This document shows positions 17,613-26,933 of a DNA stretch of 64,000 nt, in pieces (within the stretch, counting starts at the first letter, position 1; every line of letters starts with the position of its first letter). A program made the translations under genes and the position numbers. Source of the stretch: Desulforhopalus singaporensis (GTDB lineage: Bacteria; Desulfobacterota; Desulfobulbia; Desulfobulbales; Desulfocapsaceae); contig NZ_FNJI01000010.1 in the NCBI RefSeq assembly GCF_900104445.1, positions 79,254 to 143,253 of the forward strand. The letters are read 5' to 3'. The notes beneath the pieces are model-generated. The model saw only the letters and a program-made list of their open reading frames with translations, was not told the DNA's origin and ran no database searches.

Positions 17613-18251
17613 TCAGTTACTGCCGTCGTCCGGCAGTAACTGGTCGTCTATCTTGAGCTCCCCCTGTCTGATAACGGCCAGACGTCCATTTTTTGTGGTT
17701 ACAATGGTCGACCAGACCGGTCCGGCGGATACTATGCCTTCGAGAATATAGTCGACAGCGTCGCCGAAAACGGTCAGGACTTCTTCGGCCGACGCTGCCG
17801 CCTCCATCCCTGAGAGGTTGGCGCTGGTTGCGGTTACCGGGGCGCCGAAATGCGCCAGCAGGCTCCTGGCGACAGGGTGCGGGCTGATACGGATCCCGAC
17901 AGTTTTGGTGTTTGCCGTCAATTTTGGGTTGACGCAGTCAAGAGCCGGAAAAATAAGCGTGAGCGGTCCCGGCCAGTACCTGGACATCAGGTCCCTGTAA
18001 CCGTCCGGGATTGTTGAGACCAGCTGATTGAGTTGTTGGCACCTTTGAACCAGGAGAAGTATCGGTTTATCCGCGCTTCTTTTTTTGAGACTAAAAAGCC
18101 TCTCCACCGCTCTGTCGTTACACGGATCGACCGCAAGGCCGTAGGACGTTTCGGTGGGAAAGGCGACCACTTTCCCCTGCCTTAGATATTCGGCGGCAAG
18201 GGAAACCGATCGCCCGATACGACTCTTTAACTGGTGATCAGACCTGGACAT
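17613..18251 (-). CDS. tsaC: L-threonylcarbamoyladenylate synthase (Sua5/YciO/YrdC family)
   Basis: Cytoplasmic protein of 212 residues. It makes threonylcarbamoyl-AMP from threonine, bicarbonate and ATP for the t6A37 tRNA modification. Visible family blocks are VVAFPTETSYGLAVDP near the N-terminus, KKRSADKPILLLV, the SRYWPGPLTLI segment, and VTATSANLSGMEAA near residue 145. It lacks the Sua5 C-terminal domain, so it is the short TsaC/YrdC form. Its start overlaps the end of purDE by 14 bases, so it is translationally coupled. YciO paralogues of unclear role are the alternative. Confidence 0.88.
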   Translation of the reverse strand: MSRSDHQLKSRIGRSVSLAAEYLRQGKVVAFPTETSYGLAVDPCNDRAVERLFSLKKRSADKPILLLVQRCQQLNQLVSTIPDGYRDLMSRYWPGPLTLIFPALDCVNPKLTANTKTVGIRISPHPVARSLLAHFGAPVTATSANLSGMEAAASAEEVLTVFGDAVDYILEGIVSAGPVWSTIVTTKNGRLAVIRQGELKIDDQLLPDDGSN

Positions 18252-20016
18252 TTCTGGCTTTTTCTTCCACTTCGCTGGCCATATCCTTCCGCATTTTCAC
18301 CAGTTTCTCCGCCAACTCAGGATCACTGAGGGCAAGTATCTTCAAGGCGAACACTCCGGCGTTTTTCGCCCCGGCCTTACCTATGCCCATGGTGGCCACC
18401 GGAACTCCCGGGGGCATCTGCACCGTGGAGAGCAGTGAATCCATCCCACCTAAAGGCGAAGCGTCAAGCGGCACCCCGATCACCGGAAGTTCCGTATGAG
18501 CGGCGATCACTCCGGCAAGATGAGCTGCCATCCCCGCCCCGGCGATAATCACCTTCAGGCCGCGTTCTTTGGCCGTGGACGCATAGGTAAACGCCCTCTC
18601 CGGACTTCTGTGGGCCGAAGCCACCGTCATTTCACAACTGATCCCCATGGATACCAGGAAATCGGATGCGCCACGCATTATCGGCAGATCAGAATCGCTG
18701 CCCATCAATATACCGACCTGGACCGCTTTTTTTTGCCCGCCCCCCGTACGCTTCAACGCTTTGGCTCCGATATCTCTTCTGAAATAACAGTTGTTCCAGG
18801 AAATCGCCTCCACGCCTTCGTAAGCCTTATTGATCGCTTCCTGCAGGGTTGTACCCACCGCCGTTATGCCAAGGACACGACCACCAGCCGAGACAACTTT
18901 GTCATCCTGCTTGGCGGTACCTGCATGAAAAACCTCCACTCCCTTGATGGCGGAAGCGTTTTTCAGTCCCCTGATAACGTTCCCCTTCTCATAACTTCCC
19001 GGGTATCCGCCGGAGGCCATTACCACACAGACCGTCGGCCGGGGATCGATCTTCATGTCGATCTTGTCCAGCCTGCCGTCTATTGCCGCCTCAAATATGT
19101 CGATGATATCACTTTTCACCCGCATCAGCAGAGGCTGAGCCTCAGGGTCACCAAACCGGCAGTTGAACTCGAGAACGTTGACCTTGTCCCCGTCTATCAT
19201 CAACCCGGCGTACAGCATCCCCTTATAGGGACGTCCTTCCTCTTTCATTCCCCTGATGGTCGGCAACATGACCTTGTTCATCACAAACTCGGCTATTTCG
19301 CCGGTGACAACCGGTGCCGGGGAATAAGCCCCCATACCTCCGGTGTTGGGCCCTTCGTCATTTTCATATACCGCCTTATGGTCCTGGGATGTCGGCAGCG
19401 GCAGCACCGTCTTGCCGTCGGTAAAGGCCAGAAAGGAAGCTTCCTCCCCCTTCAGACACTCTTCTACAACCACCTTGTTTCCGGCCTCCCCGAACGCTTT
19501 GTCCGCCATTATCACGTCGACGGCATTTTTCGCCTCCTCAACAGTCTGCGCGACTATCACACCTTTGCCGGCCGCTAATCCGTCGGCCTTCACCACAATG
19601 GGGGCACCCTTTTCGTCGATGTACTGTTTCGCTTTTTCCCGACTGTCAAAAACCCCGAAATCAGCGCTGGGAATTTTATATTTTTTCAGAAACTCCTTGG
19701 TGAACACCTTGCTTCCTTCGAGTTCAGCACCTTTCTGGGTGGGACCGAAGATTCGTAATCCGTTTTCTTCAAAAACATCGACGATGCCGGCCACAAGCGA
19801 TGCTTCAGGACCGACCACCGTCAGGTCTATGCCTTCTGTTTTGGCAAAGTTGAGCAGTTTCTGAATATCTGTCGCGTCGATTTCGAGACAATTCGCAATC
19901 TGCCCGATTCCAGCATTGCCGGGAGCGCAATAGATCTTTTCAACCTTCGGGCTCTGCTTGATTTTCCAGACCAGGGCGTGTTCACGTCCACCGGAGCCGA
20001 CAACAAGAATTTTCAT
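18238..20016 (-). CDS. purDE: PurD-PurE fusion: phosphoribosylamine-glycine ligase with N5-CAIR mutase
   Basis: Single reading frame of 592 residues with two purine-biosynthesis enzymes. Residues 1 to about 423 are PurD, an ATP-grasp GAR synthetase. It starts MKILVVGSGGREHALVW, continues through GLAAGKGVIVA and ends near the ISWNNCYFRRDIGAKAL region. A short Gly/Lys linker (TGGGQKK) leads to class I PurE at about 431-592, with GSDSDLP, ASAHRSPER, GAGMAAHLAG and GVPLDASPLGG. PurD acts at step 2 and PurE at the carboxylation stage, so the enzymes are not consecutive in the pathway. The gene is divergent from the TetR regulator and overlaps tsaC. Confidence 0.93.
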   Translation of the reverse strand: MKILVVGSGGREHALVWKIKQSPKVEKIYCAPGNAGIGQIANCLEIDATDIQKLLNFAKTEGIDLTVVGPEASLVAGIVDVFEENGLRIFGPTQKGAELEGSKVFTKEFLKKYKIPSADFGVFDSREKAKQYIDEKGAPIVVKADGLAAGKGVIVAQTVEEAKNAVDVIMADKAFGEAGNKVVVEECLKGEEASFLAFTDGKTVLPLPTSQDHKAVYENDEGPNTGGMGAYSPAPVVTGEIAEFVMNKVMLPTIRGMKEEGRPYKGMLYAGLMIDGDKVNVLEFNCRFGDPEAQPLLMRVKSDIIDIFEAAIDGRLDKIDMKIDPRPTVCVVMASGGYPGSYEKGNVIRGLKNASAIKGVEVFHAGTAKQDDKVVSAGGRVLGITAVGTTLQEAINKAYEGVEAISWNNCYFRRDIGAKALKRTGGGQKKAVQVGILMGSDSDLPIMRGASDFLVSMGISCEMTVASAHRSPERAFTYASTAKERGLKVIIAGAGMAAHLAGVIAAHTELPVIGVPLDASPLGGMDSLLSTVQMPPGVPVATMGIGKAGAKNAGVFALKILALSDPELAEKLVKMRKDMASEVEEKARNVQV

Positions 20017-20113
20017 AGATTACTCCAATCTTTTTTTCATAGTTAGCGTGATGTTAACCACCATGTAAAAGCGTTGTTTTCTCCCACGGCAGCAATTGTA
20101 AATTTATTGATCG

Positions 20114-20161
20114 TTGACAAAACGACGATCTGATATTACATGAATGAATAGTCATTCATGT
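20114..20161 (+). promoter_or_regulatory. Promoter with FadR-like 24-bp palindrome before the TetR gene
   Basis: ACATGAATGA (20138-20147) and TCATTCATGT (20152-20161) are perfect inverted repeats around ATAG. The inner 18 bases match the operator consensus I recall for the TetR-type Bacillus FadR (TGAATGA-NTAN-TCATTCA). A -35 TTGACA lies at 20114-20119, and a possible -10 TACATG 17 bases later overlaps the palindrome. Binding would block transcription, most simply autorepression of the gene starting at 20199. Confidence 0.7.
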
Positions 20162-20198
20162 TTTCAACGTTACCGTTAATCATCCTTTCCCTTCAGGA

Positions 20199-20789
20199 AT
20201 GAAAGCAGAAAACAAACATTCAAAAATAATTACGGCAGCAACCAAGGTCTTTGCCAAAAAAGGTTTTTTTACGGCCAGGATATCCGATATCGCCAAAGAA
20301 GCCAAGGTTGCTGATGGGACAATTTATCTTTATTTCAACAATAAATATGACATTCTCCTCTCCGTTTTTGAAGAAGGCGTCGGTAAGATACTTGGCAAAA
20401 CTCAAAAGCTCTTAGCCGCCAATGACGACCCTGTCGAGATGCTCAGGATTTACGTGATCGAGCATCTTACAGCAATGAGAAAGAACAAAAATCTCGCCGA
20501 AGTCATCCAGATCGAGCTGAGACAGACCAACAAGGTAATCAAGCAGTACCGGGACAAAAAATTCAGTGAATACACAGGAATAATAACCACTATAATCCAA
20601 TTCGGCCAGGAAAAGGGTGTGTTCCGTTCCGACATTCACCCTGATCTGAGCAAGCGCATCCTGTTCGGCGCCCTTGACGAGGTTTCAAGGGTCTGGAACG
20701 TAACGCTTGAGACCCATTATACGGTCGAAGAAGTCGCCGACCAGGTCTTGACGATATTTCTCAGAGGCATCATGGTCGCTAATAATTAA
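20199..20789 (+). CDS. TetR/AcrR-family regulator, FadR-like
   Basis: Transcription regulator of 196 residues. Its N-terminal helix-turn-helix (ITAATKVFAKKGFFTARISD, then IAKEAKVADGTIYLYFNNK) is typical of TetR proteins of the FadR/AcrR type. The C-terminal helical domain (about 55-196) should bind a small ligand, and acyl-CoA is the likely choice given the operator sequence. The palindrome at 20138-20161 lies 37 bases before the start. No beta-oxidation genes are in the window, so other targets would be elsewhere. The AGGA before the ATG is unusually close. Confidence 0.85.
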   Translation: MKAENKHSKIITAATKVFAKKGFFTARISDIAKEAKVADGTIYLYFNNKYDILLSVFEEGVGKILGKTQKLLAANDDPVEMLRIYVIEHLTAMRKNKNLAEVIQIELRQTNKVIKQYRDKKFSEYTGIITTIIQFGQEKGVFRSDIHPDLSKRILFGALDEVSRVWNVTLETHYTVEEVADQVLTIFLRGIMVANN

Positions 20790-20841
20790 CCCCCTGACGC
20801 CTCATCTTCTTTCAGTGCAGCTTTTCTTTTGTTCTGCGCTA

Positions 20842-21327
20842 TCAGGAGAAACTGCTCGATCTGATATTGACGATTTCGAACTCTCTTTTTCCCCCGGGTG
20901 TATTCACAAGCACCTCGTCGCCCTGCTCCTTGCCCAGCATGCTTCGACCTATGGGAGACAGCACCGAAATTGAACCTTTTTTGACATCCGCCTCTTCAGG
21001 TCCCAGCAGCTGATACGTCACCTCTTCTTCCGTATCCAGATCAATAAGCTCCACCACGGTGCCGAAAACCACCTTTTCGGTCGTCACTTTGGCACAATCT
21101 ATCACCTCGGCCCTGGACAGTTTATCCTTGATTTCAAGAATCCGGCCCTCAATGTGCCCCTGGCGGTCTTTGGCCGCATGATATTCGGCATTTTCCTTCA
21201 GGTCGCCATGTTCTCTTGCCACCTCTATGGCTTTTACCACCTCGCCACGTTCAACACGCTCAAGACGCTGCAACTCTTCACGAAGATTCTGGTTGCCGCT
21301 TTTAGACATGGGAATTCGTTCGACCAT
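20842..21327 (-). CDS. greA: Transcription elongation factor GreA
   Basis: Protein of 161 residues with the GreA architecture. An N-terminal coiled coil (about 10-80) enters the RNA polymerase secondary channel, and its tip EHGDLKENAEYHAAKDRQG contains the acidic pair that stimulates transcript cleavage. A C-terminal FKBP-like domain follows (FGTVVELIDL to GPEEAD and SPIGRSMLGK). The ATG at 21327 is preceded by GGAGGAG, a strong ribosome-binding site. It is convergent with the TetR gene and downstream of the large TPR protein gene on the same strand. Confidence 0.95.
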   Translation of the reverse strand: MVERIPMSKSGNQNLREELQRLERVERGEVVKAIEVAREHGDLKENAEYHAAKDRQGHIEGRILEIKDKLSRAEVIDCAKVTTEKVVFGTVVELIDLDTEEEVTYQLLGPEEADVKKGSISVLSPIGRSMLGKEQGDEVLVNTPGGKREFEIVNIRSSSFS

Positions 21328-21410
21328 CTACTCCTCCATAAAAAATTCCTGCCAGGCTAAAAGGCTGCACTAACCTGAAACAGGAATCAGAATTAAATAC
21401 TATCACAGAA

Positions 21411-24400
21411 CTACCAGCGATAATGCAAACCCAGCGACATACCGGTTTCCCGATAATTATCGCCGTTCATATAATTAAAATTGCCTTTTAATAAAAAATG
21501 GGGGCTCATTTCAAGAAAAATATCAAACTTGGTACTATAAACAAACTTGTTATCATCTTCCACACTCACCGCTCCGTCAACACTATAATAACTCATTTTA
21601 CGGTCTCCGCCTTTTTCGTAGCCGAGAAAATTATGCTTAAAGAAAAGCCCCAGCCGGTGTTCGGTGTATTGCTCGGGGCTCCAATATGAAGTTACAACTG
21701 TAGCTGGCGAAGCTTCCTCCGGCGCCAGGACAACCGGATTGGTATCTTGATTTTCCAGCCATGTGTAGTCATACCTGAAATCCACCTGCATCGCCTCGGT
21801 GTAGAGCGAATAGACGCTGTACCCATGAACCCTGTTCTGCCTGTTGTCGTCGCTGTACAGCGAATACTTGAAATCACCGCCAAACTGCATCCCGAATGAG
21901 GTATCGAGCCCCAGCCCGGTGATAAAAGATTTGGTGTACAGTTCATCCCGTAAACTTACCACAGTGTCGGTTATCGGCTGCTGGACATATTGCACAAACC
22001 CCGAGACATGGTCATCAAACTGGGATTTAAACCTGATATCGGTCAACAGAAACGAATCATTCTGGTCGCTGATTTTTTCAAATCCAAACCCTGCCGCAAG
22101 CTCGTTGTTATCGGTAATCTCAAAAATCGACGATATTGAAAAATCATTGGTGTCCAGCCCGTTTTCACCGTCTCTTGCATCGTATCTGTTGTGATGATAG
22201 CCAAGCGCAAATTCTTTATCCAGTTCTCCGGAAAAGGTAAACAGAGTCCCAACCGACAAACTCTCCATATCCTTGAACCCTGCTCGTCCTTCACTTTCAA
22301 GATAATTGGTCTCGATAATATTTTGCGGGCTTATTTTCTGGGCGCTCCGTTCAATGGTTTTCTCATAACCGGAAATATCGATTCCGCTGCTTTTCATTTT
22401 TTCATAGACCTGTGCCTCTTTTCGATACTCCCCCATGCGATCATAGATCGATGCAAGATCGACCATCGCTTCACGGCGACTTTCCTCCTGCAGAAGGCGT
22501 TTGTAGCTTTGCGCGGCGAACCGGTAATTTCTGGCAAAAATGGCTTTTCTGGCATTATACTCGTTTGCGATCAGCCAGTGATATTTGTACTTTTCAAACT
22601 GCTCTGCAACGATCTCCCCCGTCTTGGTTCCGAGATTGTTGACCAGAAAACCCGGTTCCATAATCTCGTCGACTATTTCCGGTTCCGAATCCAACAGCTG
22701 GGACAACGAACTCCACACCCCCCTTTCCGGGACCAGCTCCTCCAGGTTCACCTTTTCCCGGGAAAATTGTTTCCGTAACAGTTCTGAAATCGTAGGCGAC
22801 AGCATCTTTTCATAAAGCTCCACGGCGCTGTCATAATTTCCCCCGGCCCACAGGATCCGCGATAACATCAGAGCCCCTTCTACATCACCGTTTTCCAGCA
22901 GGCGCTCGGCGAGGTGGTGATCCGAGGGGCCCGCAAGACGACACTGCTCAAGGGTGGTTATGGCCTGCTCATACTGTCCGCCCTGCAGCGCCAGCTCTAT
23001 CCGCTCACGGCAAAAATAGTCATCCTGGCGATATTTCCCGGGTATCTTGGCAAGGTTGTTCAAGGCATTTTCCGTCTTGCCGTAAGCTGCCAGCAACTCC
23101 GACTTGAGCACCGTCGCCAACAGCGACCCCGGCACCTTCTCCAGGACTGTTTGCAAATAAACTCCTGCCTGCTGATATTTCAGGAAGCCAATCTCCCTTT
23201 CGACAAGCGCCAGCATCCTCGATACAATCGGATTGGGGCCACTGTACAGCTGCCCACCAAGATCTGCGCTTGGTAAGGCGTTATTGTTGACAACTTTTTC
23301 GTTCAGAAGCTGTTGCAGCATCGCCATATCGGGATCAAATCCGCTACGCTTGAGGCTGGTTTGCAGCTGTTCATTGGCCTTGTCGTAATTTCTGGTCAGA
23401 AAAAACCGATAGAACCTTTCAATATCAATATCTTTCTGCAGACCGAGATAGTGGCCGGCCTCTTCCATAGCGTCTGCACGCAAAGCCTCGGCCAGCTGCA
23501 GCTCTTTTATGGCCCGCTCATACATAAAGCGCATCCTGAACAATTTACCGCGCATCAGATGCAGGCGAATATTGTATACCGATTCGGGATAATAAAACCC
23601 AGATGCGTACCCGTGTCTGGCGAGAGAAAAAAGCCACTTATCGGCATCATCGTATCTCCTGGAAACGATGGCCAGCTCCGCGAGTTCAAACATAACCAGG
23701 TCAATCGTCCGACCCTCGTTGAGGAGGGTTCTCAGGACCGTTTCTCCTCTTTGTTTATTGCCGACCCGATAGTAAATTCTGGCTTTTTCAATCTCAAGCG
23801 CGATCCTGTTCCTTGCCGACAGGCGGTTCCCCTTCTCAGCCCAGGCGATGACTTTCAACGCTTCGCTCACCAGATAATTATACCCCAGCAACCGTACGTG
23901 GGTAAGTATTGAGTCGCCGGATACTGCGCTGTTCTCATTGTGCAGGAAATAGTCGAAGAAAGCCTGTTGGTCACCAGCGAGCCCAAGCTTTCCTGCAAGT
24001 TCTACACACCGCATGCGCACCTTTTGGTCGTCTCGGTCTTTGGCAAGTAACCTGGAAAACGATTCCAGCGCACTTGTTTCCTGACCGATGGCCAGCTGCG
24101 ATTCGGCTTTCAAACCATAGTATTCCCCGGTCCAGCCATTCTTTGTTATCTTTTGCAACTCAGTCAACGTCTGGCCATACTGCTTGAGCAGAAAATTAAG
24201 CTTTGCGATGCGAAGAGTGATACCATCCTTTTCTGATGAGGTGGTACGCAGCAGATTGAGCACGACCAGTAATTCCGGATATTTTTTTCTTTTTTCAAGG
24301 TTGGATGCGATCTTGACAAAAATCGATTCCCGTTTGCCGGTGATCCGGCTGAGATCGTCCCACAGAAAATCACCGGCACCGTTTTCCACCAGGACCACCA

Positions 24401-25433
24401 GTTCGTTCGCAAGATCTTCCCGGATCGTCGCTATCTTTTCTGCCACCTTATGCTGATCCGGATGCAGCTCCAGGTATCTCTCGTATAATCCGAGCGCCTT
24501 GTCAGGACGGTCCAGCCGGTTAAGTGCGATGTCCCCACCCCTGAGCAGGTAACTGCCAGGCTCGGGTGCGTTATCCGACAGGTAGAGCAGATGGCCGAAA
24601 ACAGCTTCGTAATCGCCCTGTTTTTCCAGTAGCTCCACCAGCTCTTTTCTGAACACCTCGACGTCGGGATGTCTTTTGATATACCTGGTCAGAACGGCGA
24701 CCAGCTCGGGCTCGGCTCCTGTTTTCCTGAACAGGGCGGCAGCCTGGACAAGAACTGCGTCACCGACATTTTCATCGGCTAACAGCCGGCGAAAAAAGTA
24801 TCCGGCCTTAGCCGTGAACCCGAGTTCCGCACTGTCGAACGCAAGATCTCGATCAATAACCGGGTCGTCAGGTTTTCGCACCGCCAGCTGCTCCAGCAGG
24901 GGAAACGCCAACCGTTTCTGACCACCCGCCCGCAGCGCGTATACCATACCTTCAAGCGCCTGCTCTCCGAGCTCTCCCGCAGGGTCGGTGGCAAAAACAG
25001 CGCCGAACCGCTCAACGGCGGCACTGTAGTCCTTTTTTTTAAAGGCGACCCTGCCGGCCATCAGCTGGTAGTCAATCTTTTTCGGCCCGAGCTCCATCAA
25101 GCTCTCAAGCACCGGTTGAATCCTTTCCAGATCGCCTGTTTTTTCCAGAACCTTGCAGTATTCCCAGTTGGCCTCTTCAATGTTGTTCTTGATTTTGAAC
25201 ATTTCGCCATAGATACGGCCGGCCTGCTCATATTTTTCGTCAGCGGCCAGTTGCCGTGCCAGGTCCCAGTAATATTTCCAGTCCGGGGTGTCCGGAGAGC
25301 TGCTTATAACGGAAATGTTTCTCTTGGGGCCTATCTCCTCGGCGGCGCCGGAAAAAGACGCATGTACAGGAAGGAGAAAAAGGAGAAGACAGCTTACAGT
25401 TATCCTTCGTCTGAGACTGATCATGATTTGCAT
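21411..25433 (-). CDS. Giant TPR-repeat protein with C-terminal outer-membrane beta-barrel
   Basis: Protein of 1340 residues. A basic signal peptide (ISLRRRITVSCLLLFLLPVHA) is followed by about 1000 residues of helical repeats of TPR type, for example YEQAGRIYGEMFKIKNNIEE and KKDYSAAVERFGAVFATDP. The last 300 residues switch to alternating polar/aromatic beta strands and end LGLHYRW, with a terminal aromatic residue as in outer-membrane barrels. The layout resembles the polysaccharide-export proteins BcsC, PgaA and PelB. No polysaccharide synthase is adjacent, so its partner is unknown. No clear ribosome-binding site decides between the ATG at 25433 and the one at 25424. Confidence 0.75.
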   Translation of the reverse strand: MQIMISLRRRITVSCLLLFLLPVHASFSGAAEEIGPKRNISVISSSPDTPDWKYYWDLARQLAADEKYEQAGRIYGEMFKIKNNIEEANWEYCKVLEKTGDLERIQPVLESLMELGPKKIDYQLMAGRVAFKKKDYSAAVERFGAVFATDPAGELGEQALEGMVYALRAGGQKRLAFPLLEQLAVRKPDDPVIDRDLAFDSAELGFTAKAGYFFRRLLADENVGDAVLVQAAALFRKTGAEPELVAVLTRYIKRHPDVEVFRKELVELLEKQGDYEAVFGHLLYLSDNAPEPGSYLLRGGDIALNRLDRPDKALGLYERYLELHPDQHKVAEKIATIREDLANELVVLVENGAGDFLWDDLSRITGKRESIFVKIASNLEKRKKYPELLVVLNLLRTTSSEKDGITLRIAKLNFLLKQYGQTLTELQKITKNGWTGEYYGLKAESQLAIGQETSALESFSRLLAKDRDDQKVRMRCVELAGKLGLAGDQQAFFDYFLHNENSAVSGDSILTHVRLLGYNYLVSEALKVIAWAEKGNRLSARNRIALEIEKARIYYRVGNKQRGETVLRTLLNEGRTIDLVMFELAELAIVSRRYDDADKWLFSLARHGYASGFYYPESVYNIRLHLMRGKLFRMRFMYERAIKELQLAEALRADAMEEAGHYLGLQKDIDIERFYRFFLTRNYDKANEQLQTSLKRSGFDPDMAMLQQLLNEKVVNNNALPSADLGGQLYSGPNPIVSRMLALVEREIGFLKYQQAGVYLQTVLEKVPGSLLATVLKSELLAAYGKTENALNNLAKIPGKYRQDDYFCRERIELALQGGQYEQAITTLEQCRLAGPSDHHLAERLLENGDVEGALMLSRILWAGGNYDSAVELYEKMLSPTISELLRKQFSREKVNLEELVPERGVWSSLSQLLDSEPEIVDEIMEPGFLVNNLGTKTGEIVAEQFEKYKYHWLIANEYNARKAIFARNYRFAAQSYKRLLQEESRREAMVDLASIYDRMGEYRKEAQVYEKMKSSGIDISGYEKTIERSAQKISPQNIIETNYLESEGRAGFKDMESLSVGTLFTFSGELDKEFALGYHHNRYDARDGENGLDTNDFSISSIFEITDNNELAAGFGFEKISDQNDSFLLTDIRFKSQFDDHVSGFVQYVQQPITDTVVSLRDELYTKSFITGLGLDTSFGMQFGGDFKYSLYSDDNRQNRVHGYSVYSLYTEAMQVDFRYDYTWLENQDTNPVVLAPEEASPATVVTSYWSPEQYTEHRLGLFFKHNFLGYEKGGDRKMSYYSVDGAVSVEDDNKFVYSTKFDIFLEMSPHFLLKGNFNYMNGDNYRETGMSLGLHYRW

Positions 25434-25641
25434 TGCTGTTGCATAGACTCAGGCATTATCACCAGTCTTTTGTTGAGCTGTCATGGTATCTTGTTACCAA
25501 CAAAACAGCGCAAGGTTCTGCTTCTTGAGCTGCACAAAACGATTTGGCGATGCGGCAAAAAAACAGCCGCCAACGTGAATGGAAAAACCAGCGCACGTCG
25601 ACGGCGGGTAATAATATCATGCAGACCGCTGCACCAACTCT

Positions 25642-26667
25642 TTACTCGGGTGAAGAATCTATTACAATTTTTTCACCATCGAAATAATCGACGATATCGG
25701 GCATCTCTGTTTCAAGATATTTTTTCATCTTCTTGAGCAGGTTGACCTCAATCTGACGAACCCGTTCCCGCGAGATATCAAACTTGTCAGCAATGTTCTG
25801 CAGCGTCATCGGTTCGTCTGTAAGCAGACGTTTTTCCAGGATCATTTTCTCTTTATCGTTGAGCTTATCCTTCAGTACCTCAAGAAGTTCGGCAAGCTTG
25901 ACCTTGATCTCCTTGCCCGCCACGGTCGATTCGATACCGGGTCCGTTGCTCGGAAGAAAATTCTTCTGCTCATCGTCTGAGTCAGACCGGACTGGACTCT
26001 CCAGCGACACGTCCCAGTTGTCCATGCGCTGACCCATTTCAACGACTTCCTTCTCCTTGACATTGAGCCGCTGGGCAAGCAGTTTCGGTTCCGCTTTGAA
26101 CCCCTGGCCTTCAAGCAGTTTTCGCTCCTTGTTCAGGCTGAAAAAGAGTTTGCGCTGGGCCTGGGTGGTGCCAATTTTCACCAGCCGCCAGTTGTCCATG
26201 ATAAACTTGAGGACGTAGGCCCTTATCCAGTAGGCTGCATAGTAGGAGAACTTGACTCCCCGATACGGGTCAAATTTCTTGGTGGCCTGCACCAGTCCCA
26301 CGTTGCCTTCCTGGATCAGATCCATGAAATTCTGCATCCAGTACTTCTGGAAATCCATGGCTACTTTCACCACCAGGCGCAGATTGGAACTTACCAGCCG
26401 ATAGGCGGCGTCCTGGTCCCCTTCCTCGCGGAACCTGATCGCCAGTTCGTCGGTTTCCTCCCTGGACAGCAGCTCGTACTGGCTGATCTCCTGCAGGTAT
26501 CTGTGCAGCGCAGGATTACTGAGGGCAGGAAGATTTTCATCGTCAGATACGGAGACCAGCGGATTTTCATATCCGGTATCTATTTCATCTCCGCCATCAT
26601 CTTTTGCGTTGTCGACAGGTTCTGCTTCTATATCAGGCTCGATTATCGTATTATCGGTCATATACAT
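25642..26667 (-). CDS. rpoH: RNA polymerase sigma factor RpoH (sigma-32 type)
   Basis: Sigma70-family protein of 341 residues lacking region 1.1. Region 1.2/2 reads NPALHRYLQEISQYELLSRE then NLRLVVKVAMDFQKYWMQNF and DLIQEGNVGLVQATKKFDPY. The RpoH box TQAQRKLFFSLNKER is present and separates it from RpoD and RpoS. Region 4 has TLQNIADKFDISRERVRQIE. It would direct heat-shock transcription; lon, clpP, clpX and tig lie elsewhere in the window. An acidic N-terminal extension of about 45 residues is longer than in E. coli. The start may be 26667 or the ATG two codons later. Confidence 0.9.
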   Translation of the reverse strand: MYMTDNTIIEPDIEAEPVDNAKDDGGDEIDTGYENPLVSVSDDENLPALSNPALHRYLQEISQYELLSREETDELAIRFREEGDQDAAYRLVSSNLRLVVKVAMDFQKYWMQNFMDLIQEGNVGLVQATKKFDPYRGVKFSYYAAYWIRAYVLKFIMDNWRLVKIGTTQAQRKLFFSLNKERKLLEGQGFKAEPKLLAQRLNVKEKEVVEMGQRMDNWDVSLESPVRSDSDDEQKNFLPSNGPGIESTVAGKEIKVKLAELLEVLKDKLNDKEKMILEKRLLTDEPMTLQNIADKFDISRERVRQIEVNLLKKMKKYLETEMPDIVDYFDGEKIVIDSSPE

Positions 26668-26933
26668 CTATCTCCGGAAAATTACGCCCAGAAAATTCAG
26701 AAAAACTTATATTGTACTCAATGAACCATAAAATTCAATCATTATCGTGAAATCGTAGGTTCAAAACTTGCTAATTCCTTTAGCTTAACTGTACCACAGG
26801 TACCTTTAAGTAGAAAATTATATTTTAATAGTCTTCCCAATGTGATATTAAGATTGCCAACCAATGAAAAACACAAGTACCCCTATGTTTTAGGAACACT
26901 ATCCTGCCATTGCGCCACACCCTATCACAACCC

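Noticed and set aside
18496..19578. Open frame of 360 codons on the plus strand opposite purDE
   Set aside because: The purDE strand has complete catalytic motifs along its length. The opposite frame has none and starts without a ribosome-binding site.
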